Counted from the stretch's first letter, positions 36,820 to 48,659 are shown. The stretch is 64,000 nucleotides of DNA from Siphonodentalium dalli (GCA_032622095.1 CP136065.1:59947094-60011093), one strand, 5' to 3'. The notes: a model not told the origin generated them from the letters alone. Numbers and translations: made by a program.

Positions 36820-36912
36820 CAACCCTTTCTATAACCTTTGTCTGTATTTGAATAACTCAAACATGTTTTAACATGGGCTTTTTCCAATAAAGATTGATTG
36901 ATTGATTGATTG
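36820..36912 (+). mobile_element. Retroposon 3' tail (ATTG)n
   Basis: CCAATAAAGATTGATTGATTGATTG: an AATAAA signal followed by short tandem ATTG, typical of the 3' ends of some non-LTR retroposons. No coding part is recognisable upstream. Confidence 0.5.
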
Positions 36913-37487
36913 AAAGCATCATTGACGAGTGGTTCATCTGTATTTATTAGCACAACTTCCTTATAACACGGAAACCAATCGTCGTTGGCGTACGCAAAAG
37001 GTCGTATCTCCAAACAAGTTATTGCTTTTTAAAAGAAAACGAGGGAGTAAACAGAACAAAATATGTGGTTCAATGGACAGCTAATGTCAGTTTCATTGGA
37101 TAAATACAACAATACGTCATGCTTTGTCAACATTATGAGAAATGTTGTCTGAAAACTTCAACCTTCATTTTCTCGAAAATTTGAAAATGTGAGTTACGAC
37201 CTTATAGTTCTGATGCGACGAATTTCAGGATACAAACCGCTATAGTATAGTGTTATTATTGTAACTATATTATATACCGGGTATGGGTTCTATATTCTGG
37301 TCGTTGCAAACCATAATGTGCTATGCACATCGTATGGGGCTTTAAGTACCGGTACATATCGAAATAGATACGTAAAACAGTCCTGATGTGTGGCAAAATC
37401 TATATATATAAAACAGTAGGATATGTCTGTCATTCTGTCTGTCCGGATTTTTCTCCACTACCCATGAACCGCTTTCAACCAAATGCA

Positions 37488-37640
37488 GTGTTCTGAACAT
37501 ATAGTTTGATAACGTGTCCCTTTGCGTTCTGAACATATAGTTTGATAACGTGTCCCTTCGCGTTCTGAACATATAGTTTGATAACGTGTCCCTTTGTGTT
37601 CTGAACATATAGTTTGGACATCTCACCGTTGCTCTGATAG
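37488..37640. repeat. 36-bp minisatellite adjoining exon E9
   Basis: Three to four units of TTCTGAACATATAGTTTGAT plus AACGTGTCCCTTTGCG from 37492, changing at 37615 into a copy of the E9 exon end and donor (GGACATCTCACCGTTGCTCT). Confidence 0.9.
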
Positions 37641-37672
37641 TGATTATGAACATATAATTTTGCACATCTCAC

Positions 37673-37780
37673 CGTTGCTCTGATGGTGATCCTGTAGAAG
37701 TTAATAGTTTCGTAATCCACTCCCTGGGCCAGAGAGACTCTTCCCGACGTGTCTTCAATGTTGAAGGGCACGCCCGGCAC
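37673..37780 (-). CDS. Cadherin exon E9: F.I.D.SG and DYE
   Basis: A 108-bp exon, phase 0-0, coding VPGVPFNIEDTSGRVSLAQG then VDYETINFYRITIRAT. It supplies the FNI.DTSG.V turn, the calcium-binding Asp-Tyr-Glu (LDRE equivalent) and the Y.I.I.A strand, continuing E8 and leading into E10. Acceptor GCTCCAG, donor GTGAGATG. The last bases of the exon and its donor are repeated 46 bp further on, at the edge of a 36-bp minisatellite. Confidence 0.94.
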
Positions 37781-37989
37781 CTGGAGCATAAACATGCACA
37801 CATATATGTAATCCGGACATGTGTATAGTAAGGTGGTAGACATATGCAGGAAGATATACTGGTGTTGTTTGGCGATTCAAAACTGCCAAACTGCCAAACA
37901 AACAAACATGTTTTTTACACACACATGATCATGTAATTTTTGTATATAAGACTGTATGACCAGATATATGCTCTGTAACAGTTTTAGCC

Positions 37990-37996
<7 letters not shown>

Positions 37997-38070
<74 letters not shown>
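37997..38070. repeat. (AT)n microsatellite
   Basis: About 37 uninterrupted AT dinucleotides. Confidence 0.98.
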
Positions 38071-38073
<3 letters not shown>

Positions 38074-38427
38074 ATTAAAGCCATATATGGAGACCCTCAG
38101 TGAAGTTATTTATCCAAGTCATGTTGCACATGAGAACATAAGGTAACAATAAATGTTTCTGATTTGAAATACAAATGTTTCAGAAGCACAAGTCACTTAA
38201 TGCATCAAATACATGGTATAGATATATGTAAGAAATCTGAAAGCCTACCAGCCTTTGTGCATCATTGGCATTTTGATAATCGGGTAAGGGTGTTCAGTTG
38301 GCTAAAATACTAGTGTGATTATTGGTGATGAAATGAAAATAGTGGAAAGTGAATATTATGCCTTTGATGATGGTGGTGCAAATTTCAAAACTAATATACC
38401 AATAATACCATACAATTTTTATTTTAA

Positions 38428-38777
38428 AGGTACTCAATCCGATCAGACGGTCCCCATATCATGCAGTTACAAAAACATTTCTTTAAAATACGCTTTAGTT
38501 ATCAGAATCGATTAATTATAACAAAATAATGCTAACCACAGTGACTGTCAACCATGGTATAAAATTTCACAAAACGTGTTATTTATCAACATGTTGTTCA
38601 TGTTGTTTCCCAGGCCACAAATACGTGCACATTGCGAGAAATAACACATTTCAAAAATAGATATCTGACCACTCTGAGCTTTGATGGGTTCCTCGGACCT
38701 CGACTCGAATAGAATATTTTTTACCTCCGAAGCCAAAGAAATATTAATTTGGGAGCGTTAATTCGGATTATGCATCT
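38428..38777. mobile_element. Family A TTAA miniature element, internally deleted
   Basis: 350 bp between TTAA at 38424-38427 and 38778-38781, termini AGGTACTCAATCCGATCAGA and GGATTATGCATCT. It is shorter than the other copies, so it has lost about 100 bp. Confidence 0.87.
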
Positions 38778-38781
38778 TTAA

Positions 38782-39397
38782 TCCTCAAGTTTGTGAAAAA
38801 TATACAAGTGCAACGGCGACTGATTTTTTTTTTTTACCTTGGCAGGGTTAATTGATCAGAAATGGGAGACCAAAATTGGTATGAGTTGATGCTGATGATA
38901 AATTGGTTGACACACAAACGAGTTAAGGTGTAGGAATTGTGGATCTTAGTGATTCCTGCACAATGATCTACTGTAAGCTTGAAAACAAATATATTCAGAT
39001 ATATTTGATTACATTTTTATCCATGTTTTGCCGTTAAAATGGCCACATAGACAGAGGAAAATATTTCTCCGTGCATAAGCTCTTTTAGGTGGATGTCCAC
39101 AATCGAGTGTAAAATATGTTGTTGTTTTTTTGCAGGGTGCCGGTCTGGGTGTGGTGTGTCACCAAAATTGCCAGATGCAAAAGACGGCATACCTTCCAGA
39201 TTTTTTTGGTAATATCCAGCTGAATATATTATCTTCATACAAGATCCTTTATTCATGTCACATACCCCCAAATTTTGAGTAACAATGCCATTTCACAGAA
39301 TATGGCTAACGTATAGTCATTTTTATATACATGTATATACGAAAATGGCCAACTAAGCTTCATATTGTTGGCTGATCCTGTATATATATAGTACTAG
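38782..39397. other. Intron sequence, nothing identified
   Basis: No exon or repeat apart from short T runs. Confidence 0.4.
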
Positions 39398-40110
39398 AAG
39401 GTGACCCGACTTCGTCCGGGCTTTGACCTTGAATTGTCCATTTTGAAGGTCAAGTGGGGTCACGATTTGACCAGTCCAAAACACTGCCCGACAAAAGTAC
39501 CCGACAAACGTGCCCGTCGAAATACATCCGGTTTTACCCGATTTGACCTTGAATGGATCATTTTGAAGGTCAAGGTAAGGTCGGGGTCACGATTTGACCC
39601 GTCCAAAACACTCAATGGACAAAAGTAACCCTATGTATAAAATTTCGTCGAAATCCCATCAAAATTGGCGATTTGACCTTGAATTGACCCGATTTAAAGG
39701 TCAAGGTCACGTCGCACGGGCTAATGAATATGCTTATGAGACTCCCCATACGAAAGTACCCCCACATACCAAGTTTCATCGAAATCCCGTGATATTCGGG
39801 CGTTTGACCTTGAAACGACCCGATTTCAATGTCAAGGTGACGTCGCACGGGCAAATTAATAGGTTTAGGCCACTCCCCGCACGAAGGTATCCCCACATAC
39901 CAAGTTTCATCGAAATCCCGTGATATTCGGGCGTTTGACCTTGAAATTACCCGATCAAGGTCACGTCGCACGGGCAAATTAATAGGCCCATGTCACTCCC
40001 CGGCCGAAAATACCCACACATACCAAGTTTCATCGAAATCGGCTCGGCCGTTTTTGTGTCCATCGATTACAGACAGACACACACACACACACACAGATCT
40101 TCCAAAATAT
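39398..40110. repeat. Dispersed tandem-module repeat (GACTTCGTCCGGG type)
   Basis: Head GGTGACCCGACTTCGTCCGG, then five modules with TTTGACCTTGAA and GACCCG, the later ones of about 127 bp including CGTCGCACGGGC and CCAAGTTTCATCGAAATCCC. The tail is CATCGATTACAGACAGACAC followed by (AC)n and CTTCCAAAATATATAATAGAC. Apparent frames up to 121 codons here are module read-through. Confidence 0.85.
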
Positions 40111-41852
40111 ATAATAGACTAGCCGATGAGCCCGACGTTGTCCGGGCTATTCAAAAACAAAATTTCAAGTCGATATCTCCACCCGTTTCCGAGATCTGGT
40201 CTGCGCATGCGCGAATCCGGCGTCGCACGGGCTCGGAGACCCGATAAATTCGTATCCGGGGCAAGATACATTCACATACCAAATTTCAAGTCGATAGCTC
40301 CACCCGTTTCCGAGATCTCGTCTGCGCATGCGCGAATCTGGCGTCGCACGGGCTCGGTGACCCGATAAAATTCGTATCCGGGGCAAGATACATTCACATA
40401 GCACATTTCAAGTCGATAGCTCCACCCGTTTCCGAGATCTCGTCTGCGCATGCGCGAAGCTGGTGTCGCACGGGCTCGGCGACCAGATAAAATTCGTATC
40501 CGGGGCAAGATACATTCACATAGCAAATTTCAAGTCGATAGCTCCACCCGTTTCCGAGATCTCGTCTGCGCATGCGCCCGGTCAAACTACACACACGTAC
40601 CAAGTTTCGTCCCGATCGGTCGAGAATCGTAGATTTGTATAAATGACAGACAAACAAACAAACAAACAAACAAATATACATACAGACAGAGGTCTTCAAA
40701 ATATATATGAGACTAGCCGATGAGCCCGACGTTGTCCGGGCTATTCAAAAACCAAATTTCAAGTCGATAGCTCTACCCAGCCCGAAATTTCAAGTCGATA
40801 GCTCTACCCGTTTCCGAGATCTGGTCTGCGCATGCGCATGCGCGAAACTGGTGTCGCACGGGCTCGGCGACCCGATAAGATTCGTATCCGGGGCAAGATA
40901 CATTCACATACCAAATTTCAAGTCGATAGCTCCACCCGTTTCCGAGATCTCGTCTGCGCATGCGCGAAGCTGGTATCGCACGGGCTCGGCGACCCGATAA
41001 AATTCGCATCCGGGGCAAGATACATCACATAGCAAATTTCAAGTCGATAGCTCCACCCGTTTCCGAGATCTCGTCTGCGCATGCGCGAAGCGGGCGCCGC
41101 ACGGGCTCGCCAATAAGACAACGACGACCGCCTGGTCAAACTACACTCACGTACCAAGTTTCGTCCCGATCGGTCGAGAATCGTAGATTTGTATTAATGA
41201 CAGACAGACAGACTGACAGACAGACAAACAAACAAACAAACAGAGGTCTTCAAAATATATATGAGACTAGCCGATGAGCCCGACGTTGTCCGGGCGACGT
41301 TGTCCGGGCTATTCAAAAACCAAATTTCAAGTCGATAGCTCCACCCTTTTCCGAGATCTGGTCTGCGCATGCGCGAAGCTGACGTCGCACGGGATCGGCG
41401 ACCCGATAAACTTCGTATCCGGGGCAAGATACATTCACATACCAAATTTCAAGTCGATAGCTCCACCCGTTTCCGATATCTCGTCTGCGCATGCGCGAAG
41501 CTGGCGTCGCACGGGCTCGGCGACCCGATAACATTCGTATCCGGGGCAAGATACATTCACATAGCAAATTTCAAGTCGATAGCTCCACCCGTTTCCGATA
41601 TCTCGTCTGCGCATGCGCGAAGCTGGCGTCGCACGGACACGACGACCCGATAAAATTCGCATCCGGGGCAAGATACATTCACATAGCAAATTTGAAGTCG
41701 ATAGCTCCACCCGTTTCCGAGATCTCGTCTGCGCATGCGCTGCACGGGCGCCGCACGTGCTCGCCAATACGACAACGTTCACCGCCTGGTCAAACTACAC
41801 ACACGTACCAAGTTTCGTCCCGATCGGTCGAGAATCGTAGATTTGTATCAAT

Positions 41853-41896
<44 letters not shown>

Positions 41897-41935
41897 AACA
41901 AACAAACAGAGGTCTTCAAAATATATATGAGACTA
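40111..41935. repeat. Three compound units with 122-bp GC-rich modules
   Basis: Compound units start at about 40118, 40713 and 41269 with GACTAGCCGATGAGCCCGAC. Each contains several about-122-bp modules (AAGTCGATAGCTCCACCCGT, TCTGCGCATGCGCGAA, GATAAAATTCGTATCCGGGG) and ends with a GTCCCGATCGGTCGAGAATC segment and an (ACAG)n(ACAA)n tail. The 213-codon frame at 41491-42132 is module read-through. Confidence 0.9.
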
Positions 41936-42330
41936 GCAGGTTAGCCCGCCACTGGCGGCATTCGTCCCATGGCTTTGTTCGAAAAAGCAATTGCAACAGG
42001 TTCCGAGACACTTGTGCTGCATTTGCACCAAATTTCGGCAATAGTCAGAAACATGACAATTTTAATTTAATTTTTTGTTTTTTCAATGAGTTAATTTGTT
42101 TGTTTTCCAATGAGTTAATTGTGCCTTTTTAATTTTTTAATTGAATTTTTTGTTTTTAAATTTTACCCGATTTTTTTTGGTTTTTCAAGGAGTTAATTGT
42201 GCCTTTTTAATTTTGTTTTTCAATTTTACCCGATTTTTTTGGTTTTTCAAGGAGTTAATTGTGCCTTTTTAATTTTGTTTTTCAATTTTACCCGATTTTT
42301 TTTGTTTTTCAATGAACCCGTCCATGACAC
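41936..42330. repeat. T-rich tandem repeat, about 62 bp unit
   Basis: AAGGAGTTAATTGTGCCTTT, TTAATTTTGTTTTTCAATTT and TACCCGATTTTTTT recur about three times from 42100, after a head AGCAGGTTAGCCCGCCACTG. Confidence 0.75.
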
Positions 42331-42570
42331 TTCCCGTATTTAGCAAGTTTGAGCTCAATCGGTTCGAGTCTATAAAGGACACACACATATATATGACACT
42401 TCCCGTAGTTAGCAAGTTTGAGCTCAATCGGCATTCCCTGGAATTTGCCAGTCAATATTTAGCAAGTTTGAGCTCAATCGGTTCGAGTCTATAAAGGACA
42501 CACTCATATATATGACACTTCCCGTAGGTAGCAAGTTTGAGCTCAATCGGCATTCCCTGGAATTTCACAG
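42312..42570. repeat. Tandem copies of a TAGCAAGTTTGAGCTCAATC module
   Basis: Four copies of GTAGCAAGTTTGAGCTCAAT, alternately followed by CGGTTCGAGTCTATAAAGGA or GGCATTCCCTGGAATTT. The same module is at 43250-43300. Confidence 0.8.
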
Positions 42571-43119
42571 TCACCAACGCGGCGTAATTTTGGTACATAT
42601 ATAGAGACCAATTGTCCATCGGCTGTCATGTGTAGTAAAGATGTCATATAAGCCGACATTGCCGTGGGCAGATTCCAGTAGCTTTATAACGGTATATCTG
42701 GGGAGAAATGTGATGCTATATTCGTGATTATCTGGGATGATTTCGGTATATAACTATATACTGTAAAAACAAAGCGCGCCATCCGTGCTCGCAGGGTTGG
42801 TCAGAAACAAATGTTTTTTTAAATTTAATGTATGTTCCGTATATCTCTCTGCAGATGCAAATAACGTTGAATGGCAAACAGACGCTTTTTATAGCGATGC
42901 GTCAAAAACAAACGCTCATTAAATAATCACTTGATTAACCCACGCCGTGCCTTTGCGGTGATTTGGGAGTGGATAAAGGGTGCTCAGAGCTTCTCCAAAA
43001 CCCGACAACTACGGTGTTCGTGTGTTTTTACCATTAGATGGGAAGTTTGAACTCAATCGAGCGAACCGTTTTCGATTCTATGAAGTACATATATACGAAG
43101 TCTCAAAATATATAGTATA

Positions 43120-44300
43120 GACTAGCAGGTGACCCGACTTCGTCCGGGCTTTGACCTTGAATTGACCATTTCGAAGGTCAAGGTCAGGTCGGGGTAACGA
43201 TTTGAACCGTCCAAAACACTCCCCCGACAATTTAACCCGTCCATGACACTTCCCGTGGGTAGCAAGTTTGAGCTCAATCGGTTCGAGTATATAAAGGACA
43301 CACACATATATATAATTTGTGGGTACCCGTTTCAAGGTGAAGATCACCTCCGGCGAAAAAACTGACCCGATGAAAATCTTCCCCGTTCCTAGGAAGCCCT
43401 AAGTACTTACGAATCACACAACACGCTCATGTCTGGATACAGTCACGCTCACGTGTGGACCCAGACTTAAGAATCACATTACACACATACGCTCTTTATC
43501 AACGACACTGCGGACACGAACGAATTTTTGTGAATGGGAGTGGAGAATGGGTGCTCTGAGCTTCTCCAAAACGGCGGTAAACACTCCATCTGGAATTTTA
43601 CCCTTAGATAGGAAGTTTGGGCTCAATCCGTCCGGCAGTTTTCCCGGCCATAGCTAACAAACAAACAACAAACAAACAGACAGAAGTCCCAAAATATATA
43701 TTAGACTAAAAGTTGACCCGACTTCGTCCGGGCTTTGACCTTGAATTGTACATTTTGAAGGTGAAGGTCAGGTGGGGTCACGATTTGACCCGTCCAAAAC
43801 ACTGCCCGGACAAAAGTACCCGACAAAAGTACCCGTCGAAATCCATCCGGTTTTACCCGATTTGACCTTGAAATGACCCGATTTAAATGTCAAGGTCACG
43901 TCGCACGGGCAAATTAATAGGCCTATGCCACTCCCCGACCGAAAGTACACCCACATACCAAGTTTCATCGAAATCCCGTGATATTCGGGCGTTTGACCTT
44001 GAAATGACCCGATTTCAAGGTCAAGGTCACGTCGCACGGGCAAATTAATAGGTTTATGCCACTCCCCCGGCCGAAGGTATCCCCATATACTAAAGTTTCA
44101 TCGAAATCCCGTGAAATTCAGGCGTTTGACCTTGAAATTACCCGATTTCAAGGTCAATGTCACGTCGCACGGGCAAAGTAATAGGCCCATGTCACTCTCC
44201 GGCTGAAAATAGCCCCACATACCAAGTTTCATCGAAATCGGCTCGGCCGTTTTCGAGTCCATCGATTACAGACAGACACACACACACACACCCTCGCCTA
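43120..44300. repeat. Dispersed tandem-module repeats (GACTTCGTCCGGG type)
   Basis: Two heads (GGTGACCCGACTTCGTCCGG at 43130 and GTTGACCCGACTTCGTCCGG at 43714) followed by modules as at 39.4-40.1 kb and tails of ACAAACAGACAGA or (AC)n. Confidence 0.85.
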
Positions 44301-44720
44301 CACACACCCTCTCACACACATACACACCCTTGTTTGTATTACATACGTTGTGGGTACATTTCTTTAGAAATTCAAACAATACCGTAGTTGTGAGGACCTC
44401 GTTGTTTCGTAAATATATCCAAACTCGGAGGGTACCTTTAACGAAATAACGGCAATCTTTGTAACGCATGCGTAGTATCATTTCCGCCTAGTGCGGACGA
44501 AAAAATATCAAAAATTTCAAAAAATACAAATTTCCGTCGCCTTAAGGGAAAAAGTTGTTAACATTGTGAGGACATTGTTTTACTATATGAATGTCCTCAC
44601 AGAGTTGGGTTGACACACTCACACACCCTCCCTCACACACACACACACACCCTCACACACACACCCTCACCCCCCCCCCCCCACACACACACAGATCTTC
44701 CAAAATATATAATAGATTGT
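44300..44720. repeat. (CA)n-rich tails and intervening sequence
   Basis: Two imperfect CACACACACCCTC tracts (44276-44330 and 44612-44695) ending in AGATCTTCCAAAATATATAA, the standard tail of the preceding family. An intervening segment 44340-44600 is not assigned. Confidence 0.75.
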
Positions 44721-44920
44721 CAGTGTATATGTACATGCAAAGTCCACAACGAGCTCTGAGAGTCAGTCACGTTTCTCCCAAGGAACAATAACTCTAAAAT
44801 ACAGACAACGAAGATTATGGTAAGATATACGGGGCGTTGCGTACTTCTAATACGGTGGCAATAAGACATGTGGACATAAATTTTATTATTTGATCGAGGC
44901 ATTCATTAGTATTATATTCT

Positions 44921-46122
44921 ATGGGAAGCCAAATTGACATTTAATAAATAAATGAGTTCAAGCGCAAAAACGAATCTCTAATTGCGTTTAAGCGCAATAA
45001 GAATATTCCTAGCTTATTGCGCTTAAGCGCAATTATATCGAGATTCTTCATTGCGCTTAAGTGCAATTAGATATCCCTTATTGCACTTAAGAGAAATAAG
45101 ATTTTCTCTTAATGCGCTTAAGTTCAATATTTAGATTTCCCCTTATCGCTCTTAAGCGCAATTAGGGATTCCTGATTTCGTTAAGCACAACAAGGTATTC
45201 CTTATTGCAGTTAAGCGCAATTACATCTGTATTGTGCTTAAGCGCAATTAATATCTCCCTCATGATATCACCCCTTTGCAAATAGTAGAATTATCCTATA
45301 TTTGCCTGTCAACAGGGATGGTTAGTTGTTAATTATCTGACATTTGAACCCGACAACTGCGTATTGTTTCAAAATGGCTTCTGATCCAGAAGTTGTGGCG
45401 GCCTCAGTTCTGGCACAAATTGAAAGTGGCAGACAGGGGGTGGCTATCAACTCTGAAACAGAGTTTCAGTCAACAAGTATACTAGGCTCTCAAGTTCGAG
45501 GACTCTTTAGAAGACGAGTACGGAGACAACAAAGGTCTGCTGCTGGTACTGGTAGTGGCAGCGCTGATGACGTCCCCATACAGACGGCGAAAGAGAACAC
45601 CAGGAGTATACAATACAAACGTTCAGTTTGACTGTATAAATTATAATGTATGCCCAACAAGTTAAAAATATATTTTAGTACTAAATTATATTAATTAAAT
45701 TAAGTAAAATATAGTACGTTTCGATCATCAAATTATAGTATGCATAAGGTATATTCTATTTACACAACTAAGTCAAAATCGCGCGCTCGAAAATCACCAG
45801 GTCACCAATAAACTCCACACATTGCACTATGGACTACAAATTACAGGGAGTTTGTGTAATGTGGGTAATTACTTAAGTGCAATGAGCTCTTATTGCGCTT
45901 AATCGCAATAAGAATAGTCCTTATTGCGCATGAGCGCAATGAGATATTCCTTATTGCGCTTAAGCGCAATTAGACCTTCCCCTATTGTGCTTAAGCGCAA
46001 TTATATATGTCCTTATTGCACTTAAGAGCAATTAGATCTTCCCTTATTGCGATTAAGCGCAATTACAGATTCCTTATTGCACTTAAGCTCAATTATTTAT
46101 TAAATGTCATTTTGGCTCCCAT
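44921..46122. mobile_element. Foldback 'ladder' element of TTGCGCTTAAGCGCAA units with internal ORF
   Basis: The ends ATGGGAAGCCAAATTGACAT and ATTTAATAAATAA are mirrored by TTATTTATTAAATGTCAT, TTTGGCTCCCAT at 46088-46122. The arms (44945-45260 and 45871-46090) are strings of degenerate palindromes, TTGCGCTTAAGCGCAA, every 30-45 bp. The unique centre 45300-45860 contains an 85-codon ORF. The element lies between E8 and E9. Confidence 0.85.
45374..45631 (+). CDS. Uncharacterised 85-codon ORF inside the foldback element
   Basis: The ATG at 45374 has a favourable context (CAAAATGG). The frame reads MASDPEVVAASVLAQIESGR, then QGVAINSETEFQSTS, an Arg-rich patch (GLFRRRVRRQQR) and a Ser/Gly stretch, ending TGA at 45629. 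Its codon use and composition look like real protein, unlike the tandem-repeat frames. I recognise no family. It may be a captured 5' exon of a host gene, a small element protein, or chance. No donor or polyadenylation signal was confirmed. Confidence 0.35.
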   Translation: MASDPEVVAASVLAQIESGRQGVAINSETEFQSTSILGSQVRGLFRRRVRRQQRSAAGTGSGSADDVPIQTAKENTRSIQYKRSV

Positions 46123-46217
46123 GATATTCACATACCGAGACCCTTGGATCATTGGGTGGCTTTAATATATTAACTTTTGATGTCATAAGATTATGCGTGC
46201 CACTTTAAGTGTGTTAC

Positions 46218-46301
46218 CTGAATTGTGTAGTTAACGAAATCTGAGTAATCTGGATCTGTCGTGGAAACGCCGTTGAATATTAGTTCTCCAGCTCTCGTGT
46301 T
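46218..46301 (-). CDS. Cadherin exon E8: TTDPD core
   Basis: An 84-bp exon, phase 0-0, acceptor ACCAACAG, donor GTAACA. It reads NTRAGELIFNGVSTTDPD then YSDFVNYTIQ. Joined to E7 it gives the cadherin hallmark PENTRAG...TDPD with the calcium-chelating Asp pair, followed by the N..Y.I strand. An Asn-Tyr-Thr glycosylation site is visible. A 1.2-kb foldback element ends about 95 bp downstream of the donor. Confidence 0.94.
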
Positions 46302-46595
46302 CTGTTGGTATAAATATAGGATATACATTTATTATATGACTATGAATATTCTTCCATAAATACCGCTATTGTTTGACGATCTAATCCAAATCATCGGATC
46401 ACACTGAATAAAATCCGGATAAAATCAGATTACACTCCTACGGAAATTGCCGAGATGTGCCCATTAACGATGGCGGACTATTTATCCGTTGAAAATAAGA
46501 AAATTAAACTGCTGAAGTGAAAACAATCGGTAATTAAATCAGACTAAATGGTTATTATTGTAAAAACTGGGCGTCATATAATAAACCTTTTATCA

Positions 46596-46720
46596 CAGCA
46601 GTGAGTTGATCCGTGACATCGCATCACGTCTCGTTGAGGTGGGCAGAATGCCGGATCAAACTCTCTGCCTACGGCAGCTCGTTTGATCCGGCAATCTTCC
46701 CACCCCAATAACAACTCGAC
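46596..46720. repeat. Imperfect hairpin
   Basis: GGTGGGCAGAATGCCGGATC pairs with GATCCGGCAATCTTCCCACC across a loop of about 30 bp. Confidence 0.75.
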
Positions 46721-46759
46721 GTGTTACTACGACACGGGTCAACACACTGTTGTGATAAA

Positions 46760-48650
46760 ATGTATGTAGTGCAAGGTTGAATATTGGAAACTGATTTTCG
46801 GGCATGGTGGTCGTCAGTTCGAGAACAGTCATGTGATAAGGGTTCAGAGACCTGCGACAGGCGGGAGTGTCTCACCCCAATTAATTTGGTCATAATTTTA
46901 AACAGTTGGAAATATCATGCCTGGCACAACATTAGTTGGAAATTTTACACCATATATAAGTTGAAATTGTTGTCATTGCTTGATATTCTAACCAGTAATT
47001 AGTAGGGAATTTGTTAATTTTAGACCAACGGTTGCATATGTTTCTACTTTTGGTCAAACTTTTGGCCTGGAAATTTTCCAACCACTTAGGGGCGAGTCAG
47101 GTAAAAAAAAATTCCAACAGTTGGAAAGATTGGGATACCATTTGGAGAGTTTCAACACAAGGGGAGGATGCAAATGGATTGAAACGGGTGCAGTTGAAAA
47201 AAACGGAGACTCTATAGCCACACCCCGTTAAGGGTTTCACTCTTGTTGCTTCCATGGTGGATTTTGACTTCCAAACAAAACACATTAAGGCCAGCAATCG
47301 ATGAATTCAGAGTAACTGCATGAGGCCTGCAAAACATAACCATTGGGACAAAAAAAAAACCTCTTTTTGCAAATAATATTTCATATAGTGAATATATAGA
47401 GGATCTCACATGAGTTTCTATTTTATACGGAATTTATCAACCGAGTTCACTAAATTCGATTTGAGCCGAGGTTTACCGAGGCTCAAATAGAATTTAGAGG
47501 ACGAGGTTGATAAATTACGTATAAAATAGGACGAGTGTGAAATACCTTTTATCACATGATCAAATAAACCCGAAGCAACGCGAAATATTCATCGAAAACG
47601 ACAATCATAAACTACAGCGATCGCAAGTTATTTGAAGAACGCCGTGACGTCATCGCACGCGCTGATATTAAACGTGTCTATTACCGATAATTATGAAACT
47701 GCTTTTATGGCCAAATTATGTGATAAAATGGTATATTGATGCCCAGGTATGGCACAACGCCAGTGTGAAAAAAACTGAAACAACTTGGCTATTACCTGGT
47801 TGTGTCGCGTAACACCAAGAACTATTTCGCAAAATATGTGCCCACAATAACGCACAATACACTACATTTCTTATAATGATACAGCTTTTTGATGATTTAT
47901 TTCCAGTGTATTCTTATTCATTTTCACAAAATCTGCCGATAATTTTAGACTAGCCCACGCAGCACATTAAGACGGCCCGATATAATATTCCGAAGCACTT
48001 AGCAACGATAACGTGATCGATATATATAACTGGCTTCAGATGCAATTCGTTTGAACTTTGAAACGCACGTCCAATTATTTCGCTGACCGCCCTTAGTGAT
48101 TAGGTCAGACTGGTCAACAATTTGTGACGTCGTGTCCGTGTTACGGTCTGTGTGTTATTGGAGTATAACACGGGTGACCCAATTGGCAATTGACCAATCA
48201 TAGAACAGGAATTAGTGTAACAAACATGGGCTATGTAAATATTAAAAAAATAAAAGCTCTATATGCAGAATGCATTCAGCCAAGGCAGAGTATGTCCCCT
48301 GCTGCGCTGGCCCGATCACTGATACCTCGTACACAGGCCCCTAGCACAAAACTGTACTCCACCCAGTAATACTGAATTCTATCGTACACAGAATTGGAGA
48401 AAATCACTCTTTTTATTTGAGACTTTTGTCATTTACAATTCATTCTAAGCTGCATTATTCTGAGAAATCGAACTGTCCATATTCATTTCAAAATTGGCTA
48501 GATCAAGCCAAAATGAAACGTAAAATTACTGAGAAGACATTTAAATAAATGAAAGTGTCAATAACACTGTAGGTCAACTTGTGAAGGAGTTTTTTTTTTG
48601 CTGAGCAATGAATAAAATGATAAAGAAGAAGGAAAGTAAACAGCTACAGT
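46760..48650. other. Intron with one hairpin, otherwise unassigned
   Basis: The hairpin at 47418-47531 pairs CTATTTTATACGGAATTTAT and GATTTGAGCC with their complements. No exon was seen on either strand. Confidence 0.5.
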
Positions 48651-48659
48651 AACAGTAAA

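Noticed and set aside
37342-37665. 107-codon minus-strand ORF with repeated NYMFRTQRDTLS
   Set aside because: Translation of the 36-bp minisatellite downstream of E9.
39594-39977. ORFs of about 110-120 codons on both strands
   Set aside because: Products of the dispersed TTTGACCTTGAA modules, repeated in kind at 25.7 and 43.7 kb.
41491-42132. 213-codon plus-strand ORF
   Set aside because: Read-through of the 122-bp modules and the AC/AG-rich tail. Parallel frames on the other strand are equally long.
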